Below are positions 56,940-64,000 of a DNA stretch of 64,000 bases, one piece after another. The stretch is from assembly GCA_900549745.1 (NCBI GenBank), contig URPJ01000001.1:129514-193513 (forward strand), read 5' to 3'. Each line of letters begins with the position of its first letter. Position 1 is the stretch's first letter. The position numbers were made by a program, and so were the translations under genes. Origin of the DNA: an uncultured Collinsella sp. (GTDB lineage: Bacteria > Actinomycetota > Coriobacteriia > Coriobacteriales > Coriobacteriaceae). The notes under the pieces were generated by a model. The model saw only the letters and a list, made by a program, of their open reading frames with translations, ran no database searches and was not told the origin of the DNA.

Positions 56940-57108
56940 ACGAGCGTGGAAATCCGGACGGACGAGTGTGGAAATCTGGACGCGCATTGGTTAAGCGTGG
57001 ATTTTCGGACACACGAGCGTGGATTTTTGGACGCTTGTTGAATGAGCGTGGATAATCTCCCGTTTTTGGCTCGTAAGGGGGCTCAAAGTGGGAGATTTTC
57101 CACGCTCA
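56940..57108. repeat. GAGCGTGGA iterated repeat (family C, right copy)
   Basis: Five or six units (cgagcgtggaaatccggac, then variants ending tcggac or tggac) run from 56940. The last unit opens a stem 57044-57061 paired with 57090-57107 (one mismatch). The unit sequence, spacing of roughly 20-30 bases and capping hairpin match 55539-55660 in the same orientation. Confidence 0.85.
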
Positions 57109-57133
57109 TCTTGCGGGTGCGATACAGCGGCGA

Positions 57134-57730
57134 TCAGGCGCTGATGATGTGGGGTAGCGGCAGGTCGTGGGCGTCGGTGGGAACGTGGTCGACACGCTGC
57201 TCGTCAAAGGCGATGCCGATGATTTGGCATGCGGACGAGAGCGTGGGCAGGTAGCGGTCATAGCAGCCGCCGCCGTAGCCCAGGCGCGCGCCGGCGCGGT
57301 CGAATGCTACGAGCGGCACGACGATCATGTCGAGAGCTTCGGCAGGCACGATAGGGAAGCGGCTGCTGTCGATGTCCGTGGCCGCGAAGGCCCGCGTGGG
57401 GTGGGCGATAAACGGAGCCGCGGACGCATCGTCGGCGGCAACTGCCCGCATGCACATGCACTGGCCACAAGCTGCGGCATCAATTGCCGAGAGCATGCAC
57501 GGATAAGCTACGCGCCAGCCGCGCGCAGCGGCCGCAGCGGCAAACGCGGCAGGGTCGACTTCGGAGCCCATCGCGGCATAGATGGCAACGGTGTGCGGCG
57601 CCGCGGCACCCAGGCAATCCAACAGCTCAACAAGCCGCGCACAGATAGTGGCGGACTTCGCCGCCCGCACATCCAAATCAATCGCATCGCGCCGAGCAAT
57701 CACCGCCCGTCGCAACTCAGCCTTATCCAT
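57134..57730 (-). CDS. 5-formyltetrahydrofolate cyclo-ligase
   Basis: A 198-residue enzyme that converts 5-formyl-THF to 5,10-methenyl-THF using ATP. The N-terminal KAELRRAVIARRDAI and the C-terminal ATP/folate site VPLVAFDRAGARLGYGGGCYDRYL (about 143-166; the RLGYGGGCYDR core is diagnostic) are clear. GIAFDEQRVDHVPTDAHDLP closes the protein as usual. The start at 57730 follows GGGAGCTGGG. An upstream in-frame ATG at 57757 lies inside repeat sequence. Confidence 0.92.
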   Translation of the reverse strand: MDKAELRRAVIARRDAIDLDVRAAKSATICARLVELLDCLGAAAPHTVAIYAAMGSEVDPAAFAAAAAARGWRVAYPCMLSAIDAAACGQCMCMRAVAADDASAAPFIAHPTRAFAATDIDSSRFPIVPAEALDMIVVPLVAFDRAGARLGYGGGCYDRYLPTLSSACQIIGIAFDEQRVDHVPTDAHDLPLPHIISA

Positions 57731-57756
57731 CCCAGCTCCCTCTCCCAAACCTACCA

Positions 57757-57839
57757 AAAAGGGACAGGTTTATTTTGGCAGGTTTTATCTGGGCAAACGT
57801 CGAAGCCGCCACAAAGGCGCCCTTTGTGGCGGCTTCGAC
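57757..57839. repeat. Repeat family E with 19-bp perfect hairpin
   Basis: The constant segment (cctaccaaaaagggacagg through ggttttatctgggcaaac) is followed by a perfect 19-bp stem (57799-57817 with 57821-57839, gtcgaagccgccacaaagg). The constant part recurs at 48199-48247 (reverse) and 38703-38740. The stem sequence is unique to this copy. Confidence 0.8.
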
Positions 57840-57851
57840 TCGACGTTGGCT

Positions 57852-58181
57852 TCACAGCGCCGCAGCGATCGCTTCAGTCACAAACTTATTGAGTGACTCA
57901 CCCTTCTTTGCCGCTGCCAGCGCTGCTTGCTTGTGGAGCTCAGAGCCCGTTCTTACGTTGAACGAGCCCTTAAAAGCCCGCTCGGGTTCCTTGCCCTTCT
58001 CGGCGCAAAACTCAAGGTAATCGTCGACGGCGTCGTGGAAGCATTGCTCCACTTCTTCAGCCGTGGAGCCTTCAAATACGATTGCGTCCCTAATGCCGGC
58101 GACCATACCTGTTAGCACATGCTGTTCGGCATCGAACTCGACCGGGGCGAAATAACCCTTGTATGCCAAAACGTTACTCAT
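57852..58181 (-). CDS. hicB: HicB-family antitoxin
   Basis: A 109-residue predicted antitoxin. The N-terminal HicB-like part (YKGYFAPVEFDAEQHVLTG, FEGSTAEEVEQCFHDAVDDYLEFC) is a degraded RNase H-like fold. The C-terminal GSFNVRTGSELHKQAALAA with SLNKFVTEAI is a ribbon-helix-helix DNA-binding domain. It starts at 58181 inside the toxin gene (overlap ATGAGTAA, 8 bases) with GGAGG upstream. It neutralises the toxin and probably represses the pair. Confidence 0.9.
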   Translation of the reverse strand: MSNVLAYKGYFAPVEFDAEQHVLTGMVAGIRDAIVFEGSTAEEVEQCFHDAVDDYLEFCAEKGKEPERAFKGSFNVRTGSELHKQAALAAAKKGESLNKFVTEAIAAAL

Positions 58182-58437
58182 GACTACCTCCGACATCTTG
58201 CAGAAAGCGAACGATGTTTCGAATGGTCCCCGCTGTCAATTCGTCAGATGGATGAGGCGCGTGCATTACGAACATCCTGCCATCTGATGGCCTGTAGAAG
58301 CGAACGCGCGATCCGGATGTCTTGCCTTTGCGGTCCATTTCAAAGCCATATGAAGCCATAACTTTAAGAAAGTCAGCGAATCTATACGTTGAAGGACAGC
58401 TAAGCAGCTGGGCGATGAGTTTATCGGATCGAGTCAT
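58174..58437 (-). CDS. hicA: HicA-family toxin
   Basis: An 87-residue predicted mRNA interferase placed directly upstream of, and overlapping, hicB. Its dsRBD-like fold shows FLKVMASYGFEMDR, then GSRVRFYRPSDGR, then MHAPHPSDELTAGTIRNIVRFL. The classical GSHH histidine is replaced by GSRV, a known variant branch in which histidines of the HxPHP motif are the obvious catalytic candidates. GAGGCGGG precedes the ATG. Confidence 0.85.
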   Translation of the reverse strand: MTRSDKLIAQLLSCPSTYRFADFLKVMASYGFEMDRKGKTSGSRVRFYRPSDGRMFVMHAPHPSDELTAGTIRNIVRFLQDVGGSHE

Positions 58438-58595
58438 CCCGCCTCACATTCTGCAACTATATTCTAGTTGCAATTTCAGTTTGATGCAAGCACCTCTACT
58501 ATAGGACATGTGTGCGTATAGAACAAGTGTTCGAATCACAACTGAGGAAGGAGACAGGCACCTTTGTGGTGGTCTGTGCTGTGGAGTGGGCGTCT

Positions 58596-58672
58596 GCGGC
58601 GGTTTGTCTCAATCTGTAACAGTAACTCGGCAAAATTGGACCTAGATGTTGCAGATTGAGACAAACCGCCGC
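58596..58672. repeat. Perfect 21-bp inverted repeat
   Basis: Arms 58596-58616 and 58652-58672 are exact complements (core ggcggtttgtctcaatctg) with a 35-base loop. It lies in the 316-bp gap between hicA and the M16 peptidase gene, upstream of both its minus-strand neighbours' ends. No gene is seen in the gap. Confidence 0.8.
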
Positions 58673-58702
58673 GGTGGGCTGCGCCACCCCGCTCAAACCG
58701 CA

Positions 58703-58745
58703 GAAAAAAGGTAGATTTTCAGACATGTCCCAAAAATCTACCTTT
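58703..58745 (-). terminator. Terminator of the M16 peptidase gene (minus strand)
   Basis: On the minus strand, aaaggtagattttt pairs with gaaaatctacctttt, loop ggacatgtct, ending in a T-run, nine bases after the stop codon. The sequence belongs to a dispersed GTAGATTTTTGGGACATG hairpin family with a partial copy at 54446-54483. Confidence 0.8.
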
Positions 58746-58753
58746 GCCGTGCG

Positions 58754-61700
58754 TTAGCCCATCAGGTCGACGACGTTAAAGTCGGCGTTGCTCTTGGCGA
58801 TGACTTCGCGGCCGCCAAAGACGCAGGTGGGCGACTCGGCTGCGATGCGCGTCACGTCGGCGCCGAGCGAGCGGAGCTCACCGGGCGTGGCGGCGAGCAT
58901 CTGGGCGCGGCGCTCCTCGCGTGCGTGCGGATCGAGCCCGGCCAGGTAGGTCGTGTTGCGGCGCTTGGTGAGCGCGTACGGCTTCACCGGTGCGTCCATG
59001 CCGCTCACGCAGCTCACGATAAAGCCCTCAAAGGCGGCCTCGTCGGGCTCAAAGCTGCCGAGCCATTCGCCTGCGCGCTCCACGCGCTCAATCGAAGGAT
59101 CGATTGCCGGGTCGCGGTAGGTGTAGAACGCCGCCTGACGCTCGCCGGCTGCGCGGAATCCGCAGCCGTACGCACCGCCCTTCACGCGAATCTCGTTCCA
59201 CAGATAGTCGTAGGAGAGCGCGTTGGCGGCAACCGCCCAGGCGCCCGTCACGTCGATGCCCAAGCGACGCGGGTCGCACGCGCTTGCCGCAAAACAGATG
59301 TCGCTGGGGATGACAAAGGCCTCGTGGCGGTCGCACGGCGTCGGCACCACGAGCGCGTTGCGGCCGGCATCGGCGCCGTCGCCAGCGCCCAGCTCCAGGT
59401 CGCCCGCGGCGGCCCAGTATGCGTTAAAGTCCTCGTCGCTGCCGGTAAAGCTCGCCAGGCAGCCATCGGCCACAAAGATGCGGCCTGCCAGCTCGGCAAG
59501 CTTGGTACGCAACCCGTTCACGCGCTCGTCAAAGTGGTCGAGCAGGTCGCGCAGGAACAGATAGAAGTCCACGCCCGAAAGCTGCTCGCGCACCACGGCC
59601 GAAGGCGAGCTGTAGCTCATCGCGCGACCGAGCGCCGCCGAGTGGCCGTTGTTGATAAAGCCCTGCTCAAGCCCAATGCGAATCTGTGTGAGCACGTCGC
59701 GCACGCGGTCGGCGTCGGCATCTGCCAAAAGCGTGCTCGACCATACCTCGCGCGGCAGGCTCGCCAGCGCATCGATCTTCTCGGACAGGGCGCCGGCGCT
59801 CACCAGCAGGTAGGGGCGTACGCCGTCCACTTCGGGCTGCGTCATGACTTCGGTCGTAAAGCTCAAAAAGCCGAGCTTGCCAGCGAGCAAGTTGTCGAGT
59901 TCTTCGGCCGAGTGCTCGCGCGTGGGCAGCTGCTTAAACAGGCGGCAGAGCAGTGTCGCATAGGGCAGATCCTCAAACGCGACGCAGCTCAGGTCGAAAT
60001 ACTGCATGGCGTAGGCCAGACGGTTGGTGGGGATGCCGTGGCGCAGGCAGGGGATGGGTGCGGTCGTGTCCACGATCAGCGGCGGCTCGGGGCGCGCCTC
60101 GCCAATGTCGGACACGCGCAGGCGCGGCAGCGTGGCCTTGGCCTCGGGCGTGTCTTCCGCCTCCTGCGCGGCACGCAGCGCGGCCGTGCGCTCGACCACG
60201 TCGGCCAGCTCGGCATCGGTCATGGCATCGCGCTTGGCTGCCAGTTCGGCGGCCTCGGCACCCTCCGAACCCTCGGCGGCGTCCACCGGCACCAGCTCGA
60301 CCAGGGCCATGTGATCGTTCTGCAGCACCAGCTCGCGCAGCAGGTCCTCAAAATAGCTGCCGTCCAGCTCGCCGCGCAGTTCCTCGTACACCGGGCCATA
60401 CTTGAGCGCCAGCGTCGCGGCGTCGTCATCGTAGAGCCAGGTACTCAGCGCGTCGCACGCAATGGCCACGCCGTCGGCGATACCGTAGTCGCGCTGGCGC
60501 AGGTCGTATTCGTTGCTGCTGATGATGGCTTCCAGGCGCTCGCGCGGAACGCCGTGCTCGCACAGGTCGCGGCAGGCGTCCTGGAATACGCGACGCAGCT
60601 CGCGCGCCACGTCGGGCTGCGCGTTTTGCAGCATGATGAGCTCGTAGGGCTGCAGGCTCTCGGCCGCGGTATAGCTCACCACGTTGCCGCCCAGGCCGGC
60701 GGCCAGAATTGCCTTCTTAACCGGCGCTTCGTTGGAGCCCAGCAGCGCCTCGAACAGGATATCCGCCGCGATCGTGCGCTTGCGGTCGAGCGCGCTGCCC
60801 AGCACCAGGCCCAGGCCAACCAGGGCGTTCTCGGGCGTGGTTGCCATCTCGATGCGCTTATACTCACAGGTCACGGGCGCTTGCACGCCCAGCGGATTGG
60901 GCGCCAGTGCGGACGGGTCCTCGCCGGCGGCAACGGCAGTGTCCATGCGGCGGCTCGCGGCACTCGGCTGCGACAGATAGCGCTCGTCCAAAAAGGCCAG
61001 TGCTCGGTCCACGTCCAGGTCGCCGTAGAGCGTTATATAAGAGTTGGAAGGATTGTAGTGGCGCGCGTGCGTGTCCAGGAACTGCTCGTAGGTGAGCGTG
61101 GGAATCGCGCGCGGGTCGCCGCCGCTCTCGTGCGCATAGGCGGTGTCGGGATAGAGCGCGGCGTTAACAGCATCGTCCAGCACGCTCATGGGGTCGGACA
61201 GCGCGCCCTTCATTTCGTTGAACACCACACCGTTATAGCGCAGCGTGCCCTCGCGCAGGCTCGCGGAGCTGCCGTCGCCCTCGCCCTCGGCGCCCTCTGG
61301 CAGGTCCAACTCGTAGTGCCAGCCCTCCTGCTCAAAAATGGTGGGTTTAGTGTAGATGGCCGGGTTGAACACCGCGTCCAGGTACACGTCCATCAGGTTG
61401 TACAGGTCCTGCTCGTTGGTGGTGGCAACGGGGTAGATGGTCTTGTCGGGGTAGGTCATGGCGTTGAGGAACGTCTGCATGGAGCTCTTGATCAGGTCGA
61501 CAAACGGCTCCTTGACGGGAAACTTGGCCGATCCGCACAGCACCGAGTGCTCAAGAATATGGAACACGCCGGTGGAATCGGCCGGCGGCGTCTTAAAGCC
61601 AATGGCAAAGGCCTTGTTTTCGTCGTCGCACGCCAGGTACAGCAGGCGAGCGCCCGAGGCGATGTGGCGCAGCACGTAGGCGTCCGAGTCGAGCTCGGGC

Positions 61701-61798
61701 ACGGTCTCGCAGCGCTCGACGGCAAAGTCGTGGCAGGTGGTACCGGGCACCAGCAGCGCGGCAGCAGCGGCGCGCGGATCGGTTGAGGTGGTGGGCAT
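58754..61798 (-). CDS. Large M16C metallopeptidase (presequence-protease/insulinase-like)
   Basis: A 1014-residue single-chain protease like PreP/Cym1 that degrades peptides inside a closed chamber. The inverted zinc motif HILEHSVLCGS (HxxEH) lies near residue 70. The typical PFVDLIKSSMQTFLNAMTYPDKTIYPV block follows near 90-115 and the M16C-associated domain lies in the middle. The C-terminal GGAYGCGFRA supplies the substrate-binding pair. No signal peptide is seen, so it is probably cytoplasmic. The start at 61798 has AAAGGAG seven bases upstream. A longer frame to 61972 adds non-family sequence. Confidence 0.93.
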   Translation of the reverse strand: MPTTSTDPRAAAAALLVPGTTCHDFAVERCETVPELDSDAYVLRHIASGARLLYLACDDENKAFAIGFKTPPADSTGVFHILEHSVLCGSAKFPVKEPFVDLIKSSMQTFLNAMTYPDKTIYPVATTNEQDLYNLMDVYLDAVFNPAIYTKPTIFEQEGWHYELDLPEGAEGEGDGSSASLREGTLRYNGVVFNEMKGALSDPMSVLDDAVNAALYPDTAYAHESGGDPRAIPTLTYEQFLDTHARHYNPSNSYITLYGDLDVDRALAFLDERYLSQPSAASRRMDTAVAAGEDPSALAPNPLGVQAPVTCEYKRIEMATTPENALVGLGLVLGSALDRKRTIAADILFEALLGSNEAPVKKAILAAGLGGNVVSYTAAESLQPYELIMLQNAQPDVARELRRVFQDACRDLCEHGVPRERLEAIISSNEYDLRQRDYGIADGVAIACDALSTWLYDDDAATLALKYGPVYEELRGELDGSYFEDLLRELVLQNDHMALVELVPVDAAEGSEGAEAAELAAKRDAMTDAELADVVERTAALRAAQEAEDTPEAKATLPRLRVSDIGEARPEPPLIVDTTAPIPCLRHGIPTNRLAYAMQYFDLSCVAFEDLPYATLLCRLFKQLPTREHSAEELDNLLAGKLGFLSFTTEVMTQPEVDGVRPYLLVSAGALSEKIDALASLPREVWSSTLLADADADRVRDVLTQIRIGLEQGFINNGHSAALGRAMSYSSPSAVVREQLSGVDFYLFLRDLLDHFDERVNGLRTKLAELAGRIFVADGCLASFTGSDEDFNAYWAAAGDLELGAGDGADAGRNALVVPTPCDRHEAFVIPSDICFAASACDPRRLGIDVTGAWAVAANALSYDYLWNEIRVKGGAYGCGFRAAGERQAAFYTYRDPAIDPSIERVERAGEWLGSFEPDEAAFEGFIVSCVSGMDAPVKPYALTKRRNTTYLAGLDPHAREERRAQMLAATPGELRSLGADVTRIAAESPTCVFGGREVIAKSNADFNVVDLMG

Positions 61799-62022
61799 AT
61801 GCAGTCTCCTTTGACGCCCCAACGGGGGCGAATCGAGTCGAATCCTCGAGAGTATACCCATATGGGGCCGCGGTTCTGCGGCGAACTGGAGACGATGTGG
61901 GTGGACTAGCCTAGCTAGGTCAATAACGAATGCCGCGGGTAGCCGCTGCACCCCGCTAAAGTGAAATAACACCCCGTTTACCGAATCATTTAGGAAATAT
62001 ATGGACTCCTAAAAAGTTCTAA

Positions 62023-62038
62023 TACAATATAAGTCATC
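62023..62038. promoter_or_regulatory. Candidate operator upstream of the last GntR gene
   Basis: tacaatataagtcatc closely matches gacaatatagtacgtc at 62884-62899, before the PTS EIIA gene. The shared core is ACAATATA followed by GT. It lies in AT-rich DNA 40-55 bases before the GntR start and overlaps a likely promoter. The rest of 61799-62069 shows no gene. Confidence 0.5.
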
Positions 62039-62078
62039 TATCTATAAGCTGCTGATTCCTTGCAAAGGTATGGTTGAT

Positions 62079-62783
62079 ATGGTTGAAACAAATAGCGTTA
62101 TCCCCCTGTACAAACAGATTGTCCGTGCGCTCTCTGATTCGATCGCCAACGGCACGTACCGCCCGGGAGATAAGCTTCCGACCGAGGCGGAGCTCATCGA
62201 GCAATTTGGCGTGAGCCGAATAACGGTTCGCTCCGCAATTAAAGAAATGGAAGATGCTGGGCTTGTTGAGAGGGCCCGCGGCAAGGGCACGTTCGTTTCG
62301 TCGGACACACAGATGTATGCCGCGGACGACCGTGAGAGCTTTACCCATTCGTGCCAGCTTGCGGGAAAACAGGCGTCTACCAGGGTTCTCGCAATGGGCT
62401 GGGACTTCCCAAGCCTGCGAGACGCGAAGTTCCTGGGCGTAGACGATACCCAAAAGGTATTGCGTAGTCGTCGTCTGCGCCTTGTGGATGACAAGCCCAC
62501 GATGCTGGAAACCAATAGCTATTCCGCTGCGCTTTCTTTTTTGGAGCATGAATCCCTCGAGGATTCGCTGATGGCGGTACTCGATCGCCAGGGGATCAAG
62601 ATGGGCCCCAACACGCGTACGCTCGAGGTCTGCTATGCGAGCGAGCTCGAGGCGGCATACCTTAACGTGGAACTGGACTCTCCGCTGCTTCTGTTTGTCG
62701 ATAGACGTTATGCTCCAAGCGGCGAGCCGCTCTTCATCTCCCGTCAGGTGTACTGCACCGAGCGACTGAAGTTCTATTTGTAA
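62079..62783 (+). CDS. GntR-family regulator with UTRA domain (module 4)
   Basis: A 234-residue regulator. The HTH (about 5-75) has YRPGDKLPTEAELIEQF and VSRITVRSAIKEM. The wing is RARGKGTFVSS. The UTRA domain follows to the end (PLLLFVDRRYAPSGEPLFISRQVY). It precedes a mannose-type PTS EIIA/EIIB pair in the same direction and probably controls it. The ATG at 62079 has AAAGG ten bases upstream. The ATG at 62070 is only one base from that site. Confidence 0.9.
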   Translation: MVETNSVIPLYKQIVRALSDSIANGTYRPGDKLPTEAELIEQFGVSRITVRSAIKEMEDAGLVERARGKGTFVSSDTQMYAADDRESFTHSCQLAGKQASTRVLAMGWDFPSLRDAKFLGVDDTQKVLRSRRLRLVDDKPTMLETNSYSAALSFLEHESLEDSLMAVLDRQGIKMGPNTRTLEVCYASELEAAYLNVELDSPLLLFVDRRYAPSGEPLFISRQVYCTERLKFYL

Positions 62784-62794
62784 ATTAGAGATAG

Positions 62795-62899
62795 ATTGGT
62801 CAATTTACCGACCAATTGCTACCGTTCGCGGATTTGGAAAATAGACACACCGCGTAGGGTAGATTGCTAATATACTTTGTTATGACAATATAGTACGTC
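62795..62899 (+). promoter_or_regulatory. Control region of the last PTS operon
   Basis: It contains an inverted repeat attggtc-8-gaccaat (62795-62816), either an operator or a weak stem, and an AT-rich promoter zone (ttgctaatatactttg). The motif gacaatatagtacgtc at 62884-62899 is shared with the GntR upstream region. The gap is 135 bases. Confidence 0.5.
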
Positions 62900-62918
62900 T
62901 TATTGATATTGGAGAACT

Positions 62919-63338
62919 ATGAATAAGATATTGCTAGCGAGTCATGGTTATCTCGCCCAAGGTATGAAGAGCTCTCTCGAGATCCTGATGGGCGCCAACG
63001 ACCGAATCGAGTGTCTGTGCGCCTATGTCGATGACGACACGAGGGATGTCGCAGCGCTTATCGATGCTTGGATGGAGTCGAAGGACCCTGCCGACTCTTG
63101 GTTTGTCGTGACTGACATCTTTGGCGGCTCTGTAAACAACGAATTCATTCAGAGGCAGACCGCCGGATCGTTTACGTTGATCACCGGAATGAACTTGCCG
63201 CTGCTGGTGGAAATGGCTACACAGCTGGACTCCCTGGATGCGGACAAGGCCAAAGCTGCGGTCGAGGGATCACGTTCGTTTATCATGCTTTGTGAGGCGG
63301 CGGACATGCTTGCCGATGTCGAAGAAGAAGAGTTCTAG
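62919..63338 (+). CDS. PTS mannose-family EIIA (stand-alone)
   Basis: A 139-residue phosphocarrier with the active His in ILLASHGYLAQG near 9, FVVTDIFGGSVNNEF near 64-78 and ITGMNLPLLVEMA near 90. The plan matches the EIIA half of the fused protein at 42257, but here it is a separate gene. TTGGAGAA precedes the ATG. The C-terminus is acidic (ADVEEEEF). Confidence 0.92.
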   Translation: MNKILLASHGYLAQGMKSSLEILMGANDRIECLCAYVDDDTRDVAALIDAWMESKDPADSWFVVTDIFGGSVNNEFIQRQTAGSFTLITGMNLPLLVEMATQLDSLDADKAKAAVEGSRSFIMLCEAADMLADVEEEEF

Positions 63339-63409
63339 TTAGTTCTGGTTCGAGCCCTAGCTAAGGGCCACACCTGTCATTACCTTTATTACGTGCGGAG
63401 ATGATTACG

Positions 63410-63883
63410 ATGATTAAGCTTACGAGAGTTGATTACCGATTGATTCACGGCCAGGTCGCCATGTCTTGGACGCATGCGCTGGATGTCGATTGCATCCTGT
63501 GTGCCAGCGATGCCGTGGCAAAAGACGACATGAGAAAAGCCGCATTGAGGCTAGCTCGTCCCAACGGCGTGAAGCTCGTCATAAAAGACGTAAACGCTGC
63601 TATCGAGGCGCTCAACAGCGGCGTCACCGACAAGTATTCGCTGTTTATCATTGTCGAGACGATCGAGGATGCCTATCGCCTTGCTAAGGGTTGCAAAGAC
63701 ATCAAGGAGATCAATCTGGGCGGAACCCGAAAGTCTCCCGAGACCACGCTTCATCCGACCCCCGCGATCTTTGCGACCGAAACCGATGCCGAGCATATCC
63801 AAGAGCTTGTGAACGATGGCGTGGTTATCGAAATCCGTCAGGTCCCCAATGACTCAAAGGTATTTGCCAAGGACGTTTTCTAG
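63410..63883 (+). CDS. PTS mannose-family EIIB (stand-alone)
   Basis: A 157-residue EIIB. The phospho-His is in LTRVDYRLIHGQVAMSW near 13, followed by KLVIKDVNAAIEAL and INLGGTRKSPET. The start at 63410 has GGAG nine bases upstream. The ATG at 63401 touches that site. IIC and IID, and possibly a further SIS enzyme, are expected beyond the right edge. Confidence 0.93.
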   Translation: MIKLTRVDYRLIHGQVAMSWTHALDVDCILCASDAVAKDDMRKAALRLARPNGVKLVIKDVNAAIEALNSGVTDKYSLFIIVETIEDAYRLAKGCKDIKEINLGGTRKSPETTLHPTPAIFATETDAEHIQELVNDGVVIEIRQVPNDSKVFAKDVF

Positions 63884-64000
63884 CTGGAAACATGCCATTG
63901 TCTAGCATTTATTAACCAGGTCCTCCTTTCTTAAGCCCGTCGATCTGAACTGCGCCCCAAATCTTGGACGCCCTAAATAGCGACTAGGCCGCGAGGGCCT
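63884..64000. other. Right-edge region with no gene seen
   Basis: The region is 117 bases with no start codon supported by a plus-strand ribosome site. On the minus strand there is a GAAAGGAGGACC sequence near 63919-63931, but the frame after it is only about 25 codons and overlaps EIIB. Confidence 0.4.

Noticed and set aside
55539..57108. CRISPR-like array reading of the GAGCGTGGA units
   Set aside because: Unit spacing is irregular, there are no unique spacers of constant length, the units end in terminator stems, and no cas genes are present.
58925..61786. 953-codon plus-strand open frame antisense to the M16 peptidase gene
   Set aside because: Same shadow effect. The minus-strand frame has the complete M16C motif set and a good start site.
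63884..63935. Minus-strand gene start suggested by GAAAGGAGGACC near the right edge
   Set aside because: The frame after it closes after about 25 codons inside the EIIB gene. The sequence may be coincidental.

Overview
The window is a high-GC (roughly 60%) stretch of chromosome from an anaerobic, fermentative, sugar-importing actinobacterium. The best guess is the genus Collinsella (Coriobacteriia). The guess rests on gene content: pyruvate:ferredoxin oxidoreductase, rubrerythrin, a lactate-type dehydrogenase, many PTS transporters with GntR/UTRA or PRD regulators, strong GGAGG ribosome sites, and very abundant intergenic palindromes. No rRNA is present and no species call was possible by reading alone. 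There is one tRNA (Asp, GTC).

Layout. 1-4.2 kb: C-terminal part of pyruvate:ferredoxin oxidoreductase, a decayed IS110-type transposase inside a perfect 29-bp inverted repeat, and carbamate kinase. 4.5-10 kb: a complete beta-glucoside locus (PRD regulator, lactose/cellobiose-type PTS IIA, IIB and IIC, GH1 phospho-beta-glucosidase). 10.4-14.7 kb: a membrane-anchored C39-like peptidase, an APC permease and an amidohydrolase. 14.8-22.9 kb: two paralogous LytS/LytTR two-component pairs around a zinc phospholipase-C-like protein, an Atg22-like transporter and a glycosyltransferase. 22.9-38.7 kb: mostly housekeeping and repair genes (phosphodiesterase, tRNA-Asp, Rrf2 regulator, an unusual MutY-like glycosylase, rubrerythrin, RmuC, ABC exporter, endonuclease III, Mfd, PAP2, threonine aldolase, GNAT).

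38.7-53.3 kb is the most coherent accessory region. Three GntR/UTRA regulators, three paralogous SIS-domain proteins of the FrlB/GfrF sugar-phosphate deglycase type and one complete mannose-family PTS (fused IIAB, IIC, IID) are interleaved with an EamA exporter, a HAD phosphatase, a YitT protein and RecQ. Each regulator has its own candidate operator motif. The simplest reading is uptake and deglycation of Amadori-type (fructosamine) compounds, with each SIS enzyme assigned to a different substrate. 53.4-61.8 kb holds a 2-hydroxyacid dehydrogenase, MetA, an orphan AbiEi/nuclease-like protein, 5-formyl-THF cyclo-ligase, a HicAB pair and a large M16C peptidase. 61.8 kb to the end opens a further mannose-type PTS operon with its own GntR regulator, continuing past the edge.

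The most unusual non-coding signal is a set of structured intergenic repeats. In at least three independent families the flanks or loops are conserved between copies, while the long paired stems differ completely in sequence yet remain complementary. Several double as terminators. This variable-stem, constant-loop architecture is the observation I would follow up first.
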